Origin: Megalobrama amblycephala
Taxonomy: Eukaryota > Chordata > Actinopteri > Cypriniformes > Xenocyprididae
Direction: 5' to 3'
DNA: 64,000 nucleotides
Assembly: GCF_018812025.1 (NCBI RefSeq)
Contig: NC_063061.1
Coordinates: forward strand, 32,614,166-32,678,165
The notes below the pieces were generated by a model. It saw only the letters and a program-made list of their open reading frames with translations. It was not told where the DNA came from and did no database searches. Shown piece after piece: positions 1 to 11,370 of this stretch. Every line of letters begins with the position of its first letter. Positions within the stretch are counted from its first letter, which is position 1. The position numbers and the translations under genes were made by a program.

Positions 1-1682
1 TGAACTTTGCTCATTGACATCTTTGGGCAACATTTTCTCATATGAGTCTGTAGATGAGAAAATTGGGTGAAACTCTTCCCACAGTGTGAGCACTTGTGCG
101 GTTTCTCTCCAGTATGAATTCTCTGGTGCTTTATTAAGTTGCCCATTGATGTAAAGCTCTTCCCACAGTCAGAGCACATATGAGGGCTCACACCAGTATG
201 AAGACTTTCATGCTCTTTTAAATACTGCGATCGTGTAAAACACTTTCCACAAAAGGAACAAATGTGAGGATTTAGAGCAGTATGAATTTTAAGGTGTGTT
301 CTAAAGTTTGATTCATGTACAAATGTTTTATCACACTGATCACAGCTGAATGGTCTCACATCAGAGTGACGGCTCAGATGATCTTTGAGAGAGCTTTTGG
401 ATGTGAAACTCTTTCCACACTGAGTGCATGTGAACGGTTTTTCTCCAGTGTGAATTCTCATGTGCACATTTAAGTCCTCTATGTGACTGAAACTCTCTCC
501 ACACTGAGTGCATGTATAAGGCCTCTCTCCAGTGTGAGATGTTATGTGTCTTATAAAGTTTGATTTGTGTCTGTAACTCTTTTCACACTGAGAGCAGGTG
601 AACGGTTTTTCTCCATTGTGAATCCTCATGTGCACATTTAAGTCCTCTTTGCGACTGAAACTCTTGCCACATTGAGTGCATGTGAAAGGTTTTACTCCAG
701 TGTGAATTCTCATGTGTCTCTTAAGGGCTGATTTATGTTTTAAACTCTTTCCACACTCAGAGCAGGTGAAAAATCCTTCAACTCCAGATTCTCCAGCTTG
801 TTTTTGTGTGAAATTCTCTTCAGTTTTTGAAATGACTGCATTTCCATCTTCATTTTTTAAATGATGAGGTTTTTGAAACAGATGTTGGTCTTCACTTTTA
901 TATGTCAGTTTTCCATCTTCATTTGTGAAATGATGGTGTTTGTCTTCAATCACTTCAATCAGGTCTAAAAGTCAACATATTAAATTCAATTTAAAAAAAG
1001 GGCAAACGAGAAACAAAGAAATAAAGTTCATTCTTAATTTTATCTAGTTCACTACCGAGTTTACTAGTAGATGTATTATTTGCCAGTTTTCATCTTAAAG
1101 TTTTAGTTCCCCCAAAAATGAAGTTTCTGTCATTCCACCCTATTGTGTCGCTCCACATCCGCAAGACCTTCGTTCATCTTCAGAACACAAATTGATATAT
1201 TTTTGCTGAAATCTGAGAGGTTTTTTAATCTTCCATTGAAAGCAACGAAATTACCACACTCAGGTCCAGAACATCGTTAAAATTGTCAATGTGATTACGG
1301 TGGTTCAACCTTAATATTTTGAAGCAATGAGAATACTTTTTTGTGCGCAAAAACAAAACAAATATGTCTCTCCCCTTCATTCTGCTATGCTGTTTATGTT
1401 GCAGCGCTTCCAGGTTCTGCGTCAGAACTATACTGATGTAGCCAGCCAATACTGAGTCAGTGTTTTTCTTTCTATTGGGGATTAGAAACCTCTTGGATTT
1501 CATTAAAAATATCTGTGTTCCAGGTGTGGAACAACATGAGGGTGAGTAATTAATGACAGAAATTTCATTTTTGGGTCAACTAACCCTTCAATGTTCCTCA
1601 TCAGTTTTAAAGGAAAACACCAACCTATTTGTTCCTCCGTATCTTCATCTTTTATTCTGCAGGGTTCTTCTTTAATCTCCAT
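1..1682 (-). CDS. FiNZ-type C2H2 zinc-finger gene A (3' end off window)
   Basis: Two coding exons are seen. Exon 2 is 1625-1741, with ATG at 1682 and a GT donor at 1624-1623; the last exon runs from 964 past position 1. The protein starts MEIKEEPCRIKDEDTEEQI, then an acidic linker (DLIEVIEDK, ENFTQKQAGES), then nine C2H2 fingers. Predicted contact residues (-1,2,3,6) are HSAR, REDV, HSNR, HEDV, SSSD, HSNT, RQYE, SGNK, QSHT. The last finger ends HMRKCC, so it is C2HC-like. The frame is still open at position 1. Compared with gene B one base is missing near position 15, so the C-terminal tail differs from B. It is probably a nuclear DNA-binding repressor of the fish FiNZ family; target unknown. 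Intron 2 (965-1624) carries a TTAA-target MITE. Confidence 0.85.
1099..1587. mobile_element. TTAA-target MITE in intron 2 of gene A
   Basis: The block has inverted ends: AGTTTTAGTTCCCCCAAAAA on the left and TTTTTGGGTCAACTAACCCT on the right. It interrupts a sequence that is continuous in the paralogues (CATCTTAATGTTCCTC). The flanks are TTAA (1095-1098) and TCAA (1588-1591), a TTAA target duplication with one change, as expected of a piggyBac-like non-autonomous element. A 92-codon open frame inside it has no recognisable product. Confidence 0.7.
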
Positions 1683-1741
1683 CTTTACAATAGTATGTCA
1701 GTAGTTTCTTCTGCAGTAATTCCTCCTGCTTGCTGCTTCTC

Positions 1742-2496
1742 CTGTGGGAAGATGGGAATATCACCATCATTTAATCTCCCATGAACGGCTGTGGGAGCGG
1801 CTTCACTGACTGAAGGTGTTTTCATGTTATTAGATTTTTACCAAAATTAAATTTGTACCAAGGAGGCATTTTGCCCAACAGGTGTCTGACAAAGCAAGTC
1901 AATAAATAATAATTACAATTAATGGGAAATATAATTATATTTTCCTTAAATAACACATACTCCCTAATCTACAGGCCAATCTCAAATCATATATAACTGT
2001 GATGTTCTACAAAACAACAAGCTTTAAAACACTTTTTTTCTTACTGCTGAAAAATTGATCATTTACAGTGAAATCCGTTTTCTTTTAGGTACGTCACCAG
2101 TGAGCTTCACTCTAAATTGTTTATAAATCACTCTTTTGTCACTGTAGTCCATAGTTGTAACAAAAATGTGTATTATTGACTTTATCTAGTGGTTATTTTG
2201 GGGAAAACAGTAGGGGGGCGTTTTATCTCACTCTATCCTGATTTATAATTAAAAACGCTTTCATTGATTTATACTCGTTTCATTTATTACATAAAATGAA
2301 AACTCAACTCATAATCTTCACAAATTGTAATGTGAAAAAAATCAGTAACGAGTTTACGTTTCACGAGCATAATGAACAACATCAGTCGCTTAATTTTGAT
2401 GAATCTGTGAGTAATTCACTAACGTTAAATGGACCGATTCGTTTAGTCCTTTAGATTTAGATTTCTCCTACTAAATGATAAAATGAATGTACTTAC
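1742..2496 (-). other. Intron 1 of gene A
   Basis: This lies between the exon-2 acceptor (CTTCCCACAG ending at 1742) and the exon-1 donor (GTAAGT at 2496-2491). It is AT-rich. Its distal part (about 2220-2490) is conserved as the intron side of the promoter in the other copies. I see no gene in it. Confidence 0.5.
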
Positions 2497-2639
2497 AGTC
2501 TAAAACAGCAGATTTAGATCAGAATGAACGGCTGTGTTCCACTTCACATGATTATGTTCCCTTCCCTCGCTCACTTCTCTTCTTCTACTAGTCTCGGATG
2601 TGTTTCATTGCCTCAGTTGCACGAGCGCCCTCTACTGGC
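2497..2639 (-). promoter_or_regulatory. Gene A promoter / non-coding exon 1 with CTCF-core match
   Basis: The block ends at a donor (T|GTAAGT, exon end 2497) and holds the exon words GAACGGCTGTGTTCCACTTC (plus-strand reading). At 2625-2639 the plus strand reads GCGCCCTCTACTGGC. Its reverse complement contains CCAGTAGAGGGC, an exact match to the CTCF core CCASYAGRKGGC on the gene's sense strand. No TATA box was seen. The transcription start is not resolved. Confidence 0.55.
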
Positions 2640-3182
2640 GGAACTCCCGGGATGGGAATTCTTTAATTTTAAATACAGGCAAAGTTATAAAGTGAAAATG
2701 AAAGTTGCTCATTCAAAGAGATGCCAAGATATAACCGATCAAAAAAGTTAGGAGGAAGCATTGTAATTAAAATCTGGAATGAAACTCTTTATCTGTGATT
2801 TCTCACATGGAGATTATTCCTTTATGAAAATTTTTACACATTTTTTTCATGAAATTCTTTGTTTCATGAAAGTCTGTTCATTACATTAAATAGCCCATTC
2901 CTCAGCTGTTTTCTAAAAGGTGTTATTACACATGTTCAGGTTGTGCTGCCGTTGCATTTACACTCTTTCAACCAGCAGGTGTGAATCATTCAAAAAAGCT
3001 CATTTTTTAATTAGCTCATTAATTTAAATTACACAAATTTTTAGGCTACAACAACCATGATTTTTTTATTTAGATACATTAATAGACCGTTTGTTGCAGC
3101 TCAAACGTGGCATGAATGCAGTTACACTGCAATTACAATTACATAAATAATGCCATTAGAATAATTAGTTAATAATGGGTAT

Positions 3183-3430
3183 TAAAGTGATAGTTCACCC
3201 ATACATGAAACTTTTGTCATGATTTTCTCTCCCTCGTGTCGTTTCAATCCTGTATGACTTTCTTCTGTGGAACATTAAAGAAGATAATTTTGAGAAATGT
3301 ATTTTTTGTTCAATGGAAGTAGATGGTAACCAAAAAGTTTGGCAATCAACATTCTTCAAAATATCTTCTTTTATATTCTGCAAAAGAAAGTAAGTCATGC
3401 AGGCTTGAAATGTGATAAAGGTCTTCTGAG
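3183..3430. mobile_element. MITE remnant with AAAGTGATAGTTCACCCA end
   Basis: The left end resembles the TTAA-target MITE family in gene A (AGTTCACCC...TTTTGTCAT). It is followed by typical internal sequence (CTTTCTTCTGTGGAACA). No matching right end is found, so it is truncated. The 122-codon minus frame across it is not a gene. Confidence 0.45.
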
Positions 3431-4079
3431 GTGAAGAGATTTTTTTTTTTTTTAAATCCATATTTAACAAGTTATGAAGTAAAATATCTAGCTTCTGCCA
3501 GACCGCTGTAAGACTGATGCCGGAGTGCCTGGACCAAGAAAGGGCTACTCTTTGAGAAAACAAAGGAAATTAACATTTGAACTCTCTCTTGCAAAATTTG
3601 CATCCCCATCCGAGACTCAATCACACTGAGTTAATCACACCTCACATCTGCCTTAATCTACATTTCCTTTCCTTCACCCCCTCTCTTCTCTCTACATGCA
3701 GAGATGACCTGAAATTCACCCAAAATCTATATGGTTTAATGTGAACAATCATCACAGAATGTTATAGATGTTTGGTATTGTTTGAAGTGTCTCAGTGCAC
3801 CAGTGGTCTCATCTACATGGAAGTAAACCAAAGGTATTAAAGGTTTTAAGAGTTTAGAGATACTTTGGTTGCAACTGCCCCTTTCCCAGGGTCCTTCATC
3901 CAAACCTCCTCCTGTTCCACAGCAAGGTGCGAACTCCCTGGGTCTGTGACCCTAGTCAATGCAAATTCTGATGCAAATTGTAAGTTCATTCCCCACATTG
4001 GGGGATGTTTTGTCTTGGTCTGAGTATTTAAAGAAATGTTGCAAAAGGCTCGGGGCGACTCTGTATTCAGATGAGCCTG

Positions 4080-4110
4080 CATTGCTGAGTGTCCAGGACA
4101 CTCAGCAATG
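4080..4110. repeat. Perfect 31-bp palindrome with 1-nt loop
   Basis: The arm CATTGCTGAGTGTCC (4080-4094), a single A, then its exact reverse complement (4096-4110). There are no mismatches in 15 base pairs. Confidence 0.9.
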
Positions 4111-4299
4111 TGTATTTTTCTCCATTTCTGAGCATTTGATGTTTTGTATTGATCATCTTTGAATTGATTATGTAATTTGCATGATACATTTACCTGACTA
4201 TTAAATTGTCACATTTGATTTTATTCTTACTCTGAAATTATTGACTTCAATAGATTACGATGTATCCATTGTTACCGCAAATCTGCGTCAGGTTAGTAA

Positions 4300-4610
4300 C
4301 GGACAGGGTTAAAAATGTGAAAGAATGGTTCAGAGAGCATGAAGAATCATTTTCACATATGAATTGGCACCTCTGGGTCCTTAATTTCATTGAAAATCTT
4401 TGGGATGTGCTGGAGTAGACTTTACAGAGTGCTCAACTCTTGCATTATCAATACAAGATCTTGACCAAAAACTGATGCACCTCTTGATGGAAATAACATC
4501 ACAACATTTATTTCTATCGAGAGGTGCATCATTTTTTAGTCAAGATCTTGTATTGACAATGCAAGAGGTGAGCACTCTGTAAAGTCTCCTCCAGCACATC
4601 GCAAAAATTT
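4300..4610 (+). mobile_element. Inverted duplication of a Tc1/mariner transposase C-terminus
   Basis: The plus strand reads a decayed transposase tail with the block IENLWDVLE at about 4390-4415, typical of the Tc1/mariner DDE domain end, followed by stops. The segment about 4399-4485 returns in inverted orientation at about 4510-4604 with only a few changes, giving a foldback of about 90-bp arms. The 60-codon frame there is a by-product. Confidence 0.6.
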
Positions 4611-4949
4611 ACACTGAGGTACACATCTTGACATTGTCATCCTGGAATATGGTCATGATACATCTAAATACATGGTTGTTTAAGAAATGAAAAGCTAAAC
4701 ACTCCATCTTTTAGGGTTAAAAGTACTGTTGCCAAACATATAACATGCTAGAAAAATAATAATCCCTATAATAATGATCCATCCATAGATCATCTTAAGT
4801 ATTTACCTATTAAAATCCTTTTTTTTTGGCCGGGCAGTGTATGTATTATGATTTAATAGACTATTGTTGCCACTTTTACACAAATGCACAATTAATGAAA
4901 ATAACTGAACTCCACAAAGAAACAAAACACATTCCTTCACAAATCAGTT

Positions 4950-6697
4950 TTAATGCAACACACTAGTTTTAAATGATGGATCTGAACATGAACTTTGCTC
5001 AATAGACATCTTTGGGCAACATTTTTTCTTATGAGTCTGTAGATGAGATAATCGGGTGAAACTCTTTCCACAGTGTGAGCACTTGTGCGGTTTCTCTCCA
5101 GTATGAATTCTCTGGTGCTCTTGTAAGTTGCCCATTGATGTAAAACTCTTCCCACAGTCAAAGCACATATAAGGTTTCACACCAGTATGAATACGCTCAT
5201 GCTCTTTTAAATACTGCAGTAGTGAAAAACTCTTTCCACAAAAAGAACAAACGTGTGGCTTCACAGCAGTATGAATTTTAAGGTGTCTTCTTAAGTTTGA
5301 TTCAAAAACAAATGTTTTATCACACTGATCACAGCTGAATGATCTCACTCCAGAGTGAACGTGCATATGCTTTTTCAGAATGCTTTTGGATGAGAAACTC
5401 TTTCCACACTGAGTGCATGTGAACGGTTTTTCTCCAGTGTGAACTCTCATGTGATCATTAAATTGTCCGTCCTGAATGAAACTCTTTCCACACTGAATGC
5501 ATGTATAAGGCCTCTCTACAGTGTGAGATGTCATGTGTTTTATAAGGTTTGGTTTGTGTCTGTAACACTTTTCACACTGAGAGCAGGTGAATGGTTTAAC
5601 TCCATCGTGAATTCTCATGTGCACATTTAAGTCCTCTTTGCGACTGAAACTCTTTCCACACTCAGAGCAGGTAAATGGTTTTTCTCCAGTGTGAATTCTC
5701 AAGTGTCTGTTAAGGGCTGATTTATGTTTTAAAGTCTTTCCACACTCAGAGCAGGTGAAAAATCCTTTGACTCCAATTTTTCCGGCTTGTTTTTGTGTGA
5801 AATTCTCTTCAGTCTTTGAAACGACTGCATTTTCACCTTCATTTTTGAAATGGTGAGAATTTTGAAACAGATGTTGTTTATCTTCATTTTTATATTTCAG
5901 TTTTCCATCTTCATTTGTGAATTGATGGTGTTTGTCTTCATTCACTTCCATCAGGTCTAAAATCAACATATTAAATTCAATTAAAAAGGACAAATGAGCA
6001 ACAGAGAAACAAAGATAATTATTTTAGCGACATCTAGCGGCCCTTTCGAAACAAACAGAGAAGCTACGGTGGCCGTCTGACTGACACAAGACAAAGATGT
6101 CGTCGTCTGAAACAGCAGAGTAGGCAGTCAATCAATGAGGTTTCTAATTACTTCTCACAAAGAACGGTCTCTACTTCTAATAAACCACATGACTGCTTCT
6201 GCTACTACTACTACTTCTTTGTGCGTGCGTGTTCAACATAGTGACGATGCAACACAAATGATTTAGAAGAACAACATAGTGACTAAAAATGCTCTGTAGA
6301 CTTTTTGTCCATTTAGGGCTGCTGTAAAAACATGTTGCATAAACCCCACCTTACATGTTAGGGGACCCGCGGTGTATGTAGATAGATAGAGCTCATTCTA
6401 AGGTAATAAAACAATTTTTTTGTAAGATGTTTATACACCACTGAAAACATAGTTATGTATATTATATTGCATTTCTGTCAATAGATCCTCCCAAATTGTA
6501 CACATTGCACCTTTAATTTAGCACAACTCTACTTTGCTACAGAGTCTACTCGTATTTAGTTTTAGATGTATTGTTATTTATCAGTTTTCATATTAATGTT
6601 CCTCATCAGTCATTAAACAGAATGAAGGAAAACACCAACCTATTTGTTCCTCAGTGTCTTCATCTTTTATTCCACAGGGTTCTTCCTCAAACTCCAT
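4950..6697 (-). CDS. FiNZ-type C2H2 zinc-finger gene B
   Basis: Coding exons are 6640-6697 (within exon 2, 6640-6759) and 4950-5956; together 1065 nt, or 354 residues. The start peptide is MEFEEEPCGIKDEDTEEQI, in which the usual first Lys (IKEE/FKEE) is Glu. An acidic linker fills residues 20-85; nine fingers fill about 86-340. Contacts are HSAR, REDV, HPNK, QGQD, SSIK, FSNR, LQYE, SGNE, RSHT. The C-terminus has an extra tail after CCPKMS (IEQSSCSDPSFKTSVLH) that most other paralogues lack. It is closest to gene A, sharing several fingers, which points to tandem duplication. Nuclear DNA binding is inferred from the family. Confidence 0.87.
6016..6512. mobile_element. Probable MITE in intron 2 of gene B
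   Basis: The extra block lies between sequences that are continuous in other copies (AACAAAGA... and ...TTAATTTAGCACAA). It begins AGCGACATCTAGCGGCCC and ends TACACATTGCACCTTTAA, an end pattern common to fish DNA MITEs. Boundaries are approximate. Confidence 0.4.
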
Positions 6698-7065
6698 CTT
6701 TACAATAGTGTGTCAGTAGTTTCTCCTGGAGTAATTCCTCCTGCTTGCTCCTTCTTCTCCTGTGGGAAGATGGGAATATCACCATCATTTGATCTCTCAT
6801 GAACGGCAGTGTGAGCGGCTTCACTGACTGAAGGTGTGAATTGTGGTCACTGTTGCTCATTTAGCAGATGCTCATCACACTTGCAATCACTCTCAATTAT
6901 TCAGGTGCACATGTTTGCTCAAACAGTCGTTCAGAGACAATCAGTACACATCTCGCTGGACCTGTCTGCTGTTTTTGACACCATTAAACACCAAAACCTC
7001 CTGCCAACCCTCATGACAAAAGGCATCTTAGGAATGGCACTTCAGTGATTCAAGTCTTACCTCTT

Positions 7066-7612
7066 TTTTTATGGTCGTGGAGGGGTGAGGTGTCACATTT
7101 GATTCGATTGCCTGATCCGAACCTGAGTTTGATTGCTCTCCCCCCACCCCACCCCTGCTGGACTGTGTTAAAAATATAATATTTTTTTTTGAACCACAGT
7201 GCATTTAAATCATCAAAGCAGCACCTTTTTCACCCTTTGCTAGGTAACAACGGTGCAGGAGAAGGTGACAAAATGCAAAGTGTTTGTTTCTAAAGCTTCA
7301 GAACATAATGGCACTTGCATCTATCTGCCGCAAATGTACTGCAAATGCTCTAAAGAACATGGGAGTTCAGCAAAAATTAGATATACATTCTTTCCTTGCA
7401 GTGCATCGGTCATGCTCGTCAGGAATGTGAGTCAAACACACACACATATTTATCAAAACATATGTCAGTAATATCAGTTCACTTCCGCGATTTAGTATGA
7501 TTGCATTCATATCAGCAGTGAACCGTACCGGTTCACGTCATCCAAACGAACCAAACTCTTACGTTAATTGACCCTGGGTGTGCACCAAAAGTGCTAGTGT
7601 GAAAGCACCCTA
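7066..7612. mobile_element. Possible hAT-like fragment inside the LINE relic
   Basis: This block splits the RT relic and ends GCTAGTGTGAAAGCACCCTA, resembling a fish hAT terminus. The left end is not clear. A 72-codon frame within it (7253-7471) is not recognisable as any protein. Confidence 0.3.
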
Positions 7613-7682
7613 GGTTGCAACATCTAGCTACTGGGGTGCCTCTGGGCTCAGTGCTTGGACCACTTTTCTTCTCCATCTACAT

Positions 7683-8163
7683 CCCAGTTGAAAAAAAAGT
7701 AAATTTCTATAATGTACTAAAAGTGCTTTATTTTCACGCACCAATTTTTTACTTAAAATACTAAAAATTCTTTAGTTCTTCTTAAGATAATCTTAAGAAC
7801 ATCTAAATGTGCTCAACTGTGCTATTTTGAGACATCATGAAATATGAACTAAAATATGCTTTTAATATACTACCTCTATATTTAAAAAATGTATTTAGAC
7901 ACCACTTATAGTACATTTGAACCCATAGTGTACTACAAGTCGTAACTAAATATATTTTTTAAATACAGAGATAGTTTATTAAAAGCACATTTTAGTTCAT
8001 ATTTTATGGTGTCTCAAAATAGCACAGTTGAGTACACTTAGATGTTCTTAAGATGATCTTAAGTAGTACTAAAGAAGAATTTTTAGTATATTAAGTACAA
8101 AATTAGTGTGTGAAAAAAGAGCACTTTAAGTACATTATAGAAGTGTACTTTTTTTCACCTGGG
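7683..8163. mobile_element. Palindromic MITE, intact copy (481 bp)
   Basis: It starts CCCAGTTGAAAAAAAAGTA and ends TACTTTTTTTCACCTGGG. The two halves are near-perfect reverse complements over their whole length, with the turn near 7925, so a single strand could fold into a hairpin of more than 200 bp. There is no coding capacity. The same family occurs at 14683-18856 (split) and 62828-63053. Confidence 0.8.
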
Positions 8164-8407
8164 CTGTCATGCTTGTGGTCTCAGCCAGCCCAACACTTCA
8201 TCACAACCTCTATGTTCAGATAGGTTTGTCAACCATAACTCCATCCAGGACAGCCAGGAACCTTGGATTTATGATCGATGAGCAGTTAAACTTTATAGAC
8301 CACATTGATAGAACTGCTTGGACCTGCAGATGTGCCTTGTACAACATCGGAAGTTCAGGCTCTTCCTATTGGAGGAACACAACTCCTTGCTTAACCATAT
8401 TGCTTAA

Positions 8408-8719
8408 CCTGATATTGCGGAGTTCAACATGTTCCTGGGTCATTTTTTTAGTTGATCCTGGAACAACATTCAAATCAACCAATCAGATTTCAGGGACAAG
8501 TTTACAGATTATGTCAAGTTTAGGCTTCAAATCATGAATTGGTGCTTCTACATCAGTGTTATTCATCTATCATTTCCCTCTGGTTTTTGGGATAACTTTT
8601 GGGTAGGGTTAGGTTTAGGGGTAGGAATAGGGTTAAGATTAAATTTTCAGACTAGGATGTTGTTCCAGGATCAACAAAATATGTTGACCAAGGAACGCAT
8701 CTAACTCAGCAATATCAGG
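8408..8719. mobile_element. MITE with CCTGATATTGC inverted ends
   Basis: The left end CCTGATATTGCGGAGTT is mirrored by AACTCAGCAATATCAGG on the right. The inner arms (GTTGATCCTGGAACAACAT and ATGTTGTTCCAGGATCAAC) are also inverted copies. It has no coding frame of its own. Confidence 0.7.
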
Positions 8720-9204
8720 ATGCCTTACATATTGTTGTTGCCCTAATGCTAAAAGATGAGCTTGAACTGTTCTCCTGGCTTTACACTTGAGTTATGATTA
8801 GTCAATTGCTGTTATTTATAGCTTGTAGAGAATTTTAATATTTAATTTGCATGATAAGTTTTACATAATAGCTTCTCAACACTGTTAATGGGGATGGGAA
8901 GGGGGGTTGTGGTTTTACAGAGGGGATGTTTTTTGTCATTTTATCAACAAGGGTGCCAAATTTTAGCCCTGCTTATATATTATTCATAATTAAAGACTCT
9001 GTTTACCAGGTTTCATTTGTTCATTGCATAAAATGAAAACACAACTCATAATCTTTACAGAAGAAACAGTCAGTACTTACGTTTCACAAGCGTAATGTAC
9101 ATCAGTCAATTAATTTCTGAGTGATTCACTAAATTAACCGACTCGGTAGTCTTTTGGATTTAGATTTCCCCTAGTAAATGATAAAATAAATGTAGGCTAC
9201 TCAC

Positions 9205-9354
9205 AGAATGAAATACGACAGAATTAGAGCAAAATTAACTGTTGTGTTCCACTTCACATGTTTAAACGCCCGTCCAATCCCTCGCTCACTTCTCTTCTTC
9301 TCATAGACTTGGATGTGTGTCATTGCTTCGGTTGCACGAGCGCCCTGCACTGGC
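9205..9354 (-). promoter_or_regulatory. Gene B promoter / non-coding exon 1 (variant CTCF site)
   Basis: The donor T|GTGAGT puts the exon end at 9205. The block matches the other promoters, but the CTCF-like core (9340-9354) reads GCCCTGCACTGG, two changes from the intact form in the sister genes. Confidence 0.45.
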
Positions 9355-9599
9355 GAAACCCCAATGATGGGAATTCTTTAAATTCCTAACAGGCAATGCG
9401 TCGCGGTATAAATAGAAAATGAAAGTTGCTCATTCAAAGAGATGTCAAGATATAACCGATCTTGAAAAGTTTGGAGGAAGCAATATAATTAAATTCTGGA
9501 ATAAAATAGATCTTTATCTGTGTGATTTCTCACGTGCACATAATTCCTTTCTGAAAATGTTTACACATTTTTGCATGAAATTCTTCCTCAGAGAAATGC

Positions 9600-9652
9600 T
9601 GAGGTTTTTGAAACGGATGCTGCTTGTCTTCATTTGCTTCAATTGGGTCTCA
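9600..9652 (-). pseudogene. Stub of a zinc-finger last exon
   Basis: Read on the minus strand it gives DPIEANEDKQHPFQKP, the start of the acidic linker of the last exon. The acceptor region is changed (TTTTGAGACCC instead of TTTTAGACC). No fingers follow. It is what is left of another gene copy. Confidence 0.65.
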
Positions 9653-9749
9653 AAACATTAAATTCCCACAATTAAAAACCCCGAAAAGAGCCGACTGTAT
9701 TTTATGGTATTTTAGTAATGGATTAATCATGGGTGTGAATGTGAACTTG

Positions 9750-9990
9750 CTCAATTCAATTCACATTTATTTGCATAGCACTTTTCACAATACATATTGT
9801 TTCAAAGCAGCTTTACAGAAAATGCATGTGTCTACATTACAATTTAGAGTGATCTGTTATCAGAGGTGATTGTGTCCAAGTTATGCATTTATGTACATAT
9901 ACAAATCACACAGTTAGATAACAATGTATTCATTTAAACAATGTATTAATTTAAGGCAGAAACTATGAGCTCATGAATGCATGTTGTTAA
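9750..9990 (-). mobile_element. L2-type LINE 3' tail
   Basis: On the minus strand it ends with the usual L2 tail (GCTGCTTTGAAACAATATG, then a TGCTATGCAAATAAATGTGAATTGAATTGA-like stretch, 9750-9800). Only the 3' end is present. Confidence 0.5.
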
Positions 9991-10289
9991 ATTATTAGGA
10001 TACATAGAAAAATTTTGCATTGGTGCATGCTGATTCAAAGTTTGTGTCAGGAGTTGGCACCATCTCTACACAGGTCTTAGTGTATCTGAAGCCTCCCTAA
10101 GAAGCTGGATCCAAACTGGAGCTGACATACTCTCTAGTTACCTCGGGCTTCCCGAGATAAAACAGATACAATGGAAAATACTTAGCTTTGGGCATAGACA
10201 CTATTACGATGCAACAATTAGAAGAGCAATAAATGATTGCTCCCCTTTAATAAAAATATTTATTAATGCTTATAATACAAATGACTAAA

Positions 10290-11370
10290 AAAAGATTAAT
10301 ATCTGGTATATATACAGATCACTCAAGATATTAAAGGTCACTCAACTAATTATATTAATGAAAAGTGGGAAAAGGAATTGCAGATTTTTATCCCAGAAGA
10401 AGAATGGCTAAATTTGTGGCATTCACAGTGTGTGACTAGTCATTCTAGGGCTTTAAAAGAATTTTGTTGGAAAAAATTCTCGCCCAAAGTAAAAGCCAAA
10501 CAAAAAGGAGTAGCAAATCTAAGCTCCTGCTGGAGGCAGTGCGGTACACAAGTGGTTGATTATGTACATATTTCTGCTCGCTTTTAAATCTTTGCATGGC
10601 TTGGCTCCCCCTTATCTCTGTAATATGCTCGTCTCCTACACTCCGACTCGCTCACTACGTTCCTCCGACTCTGGCCATCGCCTCTCTTCAATGGGGGGCA
10701 GATCATTCAGTGTTATTGCACCCAAACTCTGGAATTCTCTCCCCTACTCACTCTGTTGTGTTAATAATATATCTGAATTTAAATCAATACTCAAAACTCA
10801 CTTGTTTTCTAAATGTTATACCTTTGATGAATTGATTGTTCTGCATAATTACTAATAGTTCTCTGAATGTTATGTTATGTCTCTTAAGTCCTGTTTTGTA
10901 TTTTATTGTACTTGACGCTATTCTTCTGTATGCTTCCCTGTCCATTGTTGTTTTTCATCATTGTCTACTTGTATTATCTTTTCCTTGATAAATGTACATT
11001 GTAAAGCATCCTTGATCCCTGGAAAGGCGCTATATAAATAAAACTTATCTGGGCCTGCCCAGTTTTGAAACTGTATTGATCAGAAATACACTCAAGTATA
11101 GAAGAAATCTTAGAGATTGAGAGTGGGGAAACAGGTTATATTCTATTTCTTGGTAATATAATTAATAATAGGAATGAATATTTACTGAAGATACTAGTAG
11201 CAGCATTCAAAAAAAAAACAATTACTTATGGCTCCAACGTCTTCCCCCAACGAGAACCCACTGGGAACAAATTGTCAGAGAAATTCATAAAGCTGACATT
11301 TAAGTTGAGATTACAAGAAGAGACCTTTGAAAAACACTGGGGAAAATGGACTAAACATATATAAAAACAG
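10290..11370 (+). mobile_element. Tx1/L1-like LINE relic, interrupted
   Basis: The C-terminal part of an L1-clade ORF2 is seen on the plus strand: INEKWEKELQIFIPEEEW (about 10350-10410), SSCWRQCGTQ (about 10530), then after an insertion FWACPVLKLYWSEIH (about 11049-11090), TFKLRLQEETFEKHWGKW (about 11300-11350). Several stops occur. An L2 fragment splits it at 10577-11048. Confidence 0.6.
10577..11048 (+). mobile_element. 5'-truncated L2 LINE 3' end inside the Tx1/L1 relic
   Basis: It codes for the end of an L2 RT protein (FKSLHGLAPPYLCNML, GGRSFSVIAPKLWNSLP, FKSILKTHLFSKCYTF), then a 3' UTR ending GGCGCTATATAAATAAAACT. The L1 frame resumes directly after it. TCTG occurs on both sides (ending at 10576 and starting about 11049), a likely short target duplication. 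Confidence 0.7.

Larger units (their letters stand above)
2640..4949. other. Spacer between genes A and B
   Basis: It holds a copy of the promoter-flank repeat (2690-2815, also at 9415-9540), a MITE remnant, a perfect hairpin at 4080-4110 and an inverted Tc1-type fragment at 4300-4610. I saw no host gene. Confidence 0.5.
6910..8407 (+). mobile_element. Decayed LINE reverse-transcriptase relic in intron 1 of gene B
   Basis: Pieces of one RT lie in order on the plus strand: SLDLSAVFDTIKHQNLL (about 6950-7010), GVPLGSVLGPLFFSIY (about 7634-7680), and PSRTARNLGFMIDEQLNFIDH (about 8240-8310). These are RT blocks of the L2/CR1-like group, broken by stops and by two insertions (about 7066-7612 and 7683-8163). 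Gene B's first intron is therefore about 2.4 kb, against a few hundred bases in most paralogues. Confidence 0.65.

Noticed and set aside
2524..2751. Plus-strand frames starting MNGCVPLH over promoter blocks (also 21635, 29515, 49415)
   Set aside because: They lie antisense to exon 1 and the CTCF-like site and differ in frame between copies; no protein family features.
8580..8630. Telomere-like GGGTTAGG words
   Set aside because: A few degenerate words inside a MITE with defined inverted ends, not a telomeric tract.
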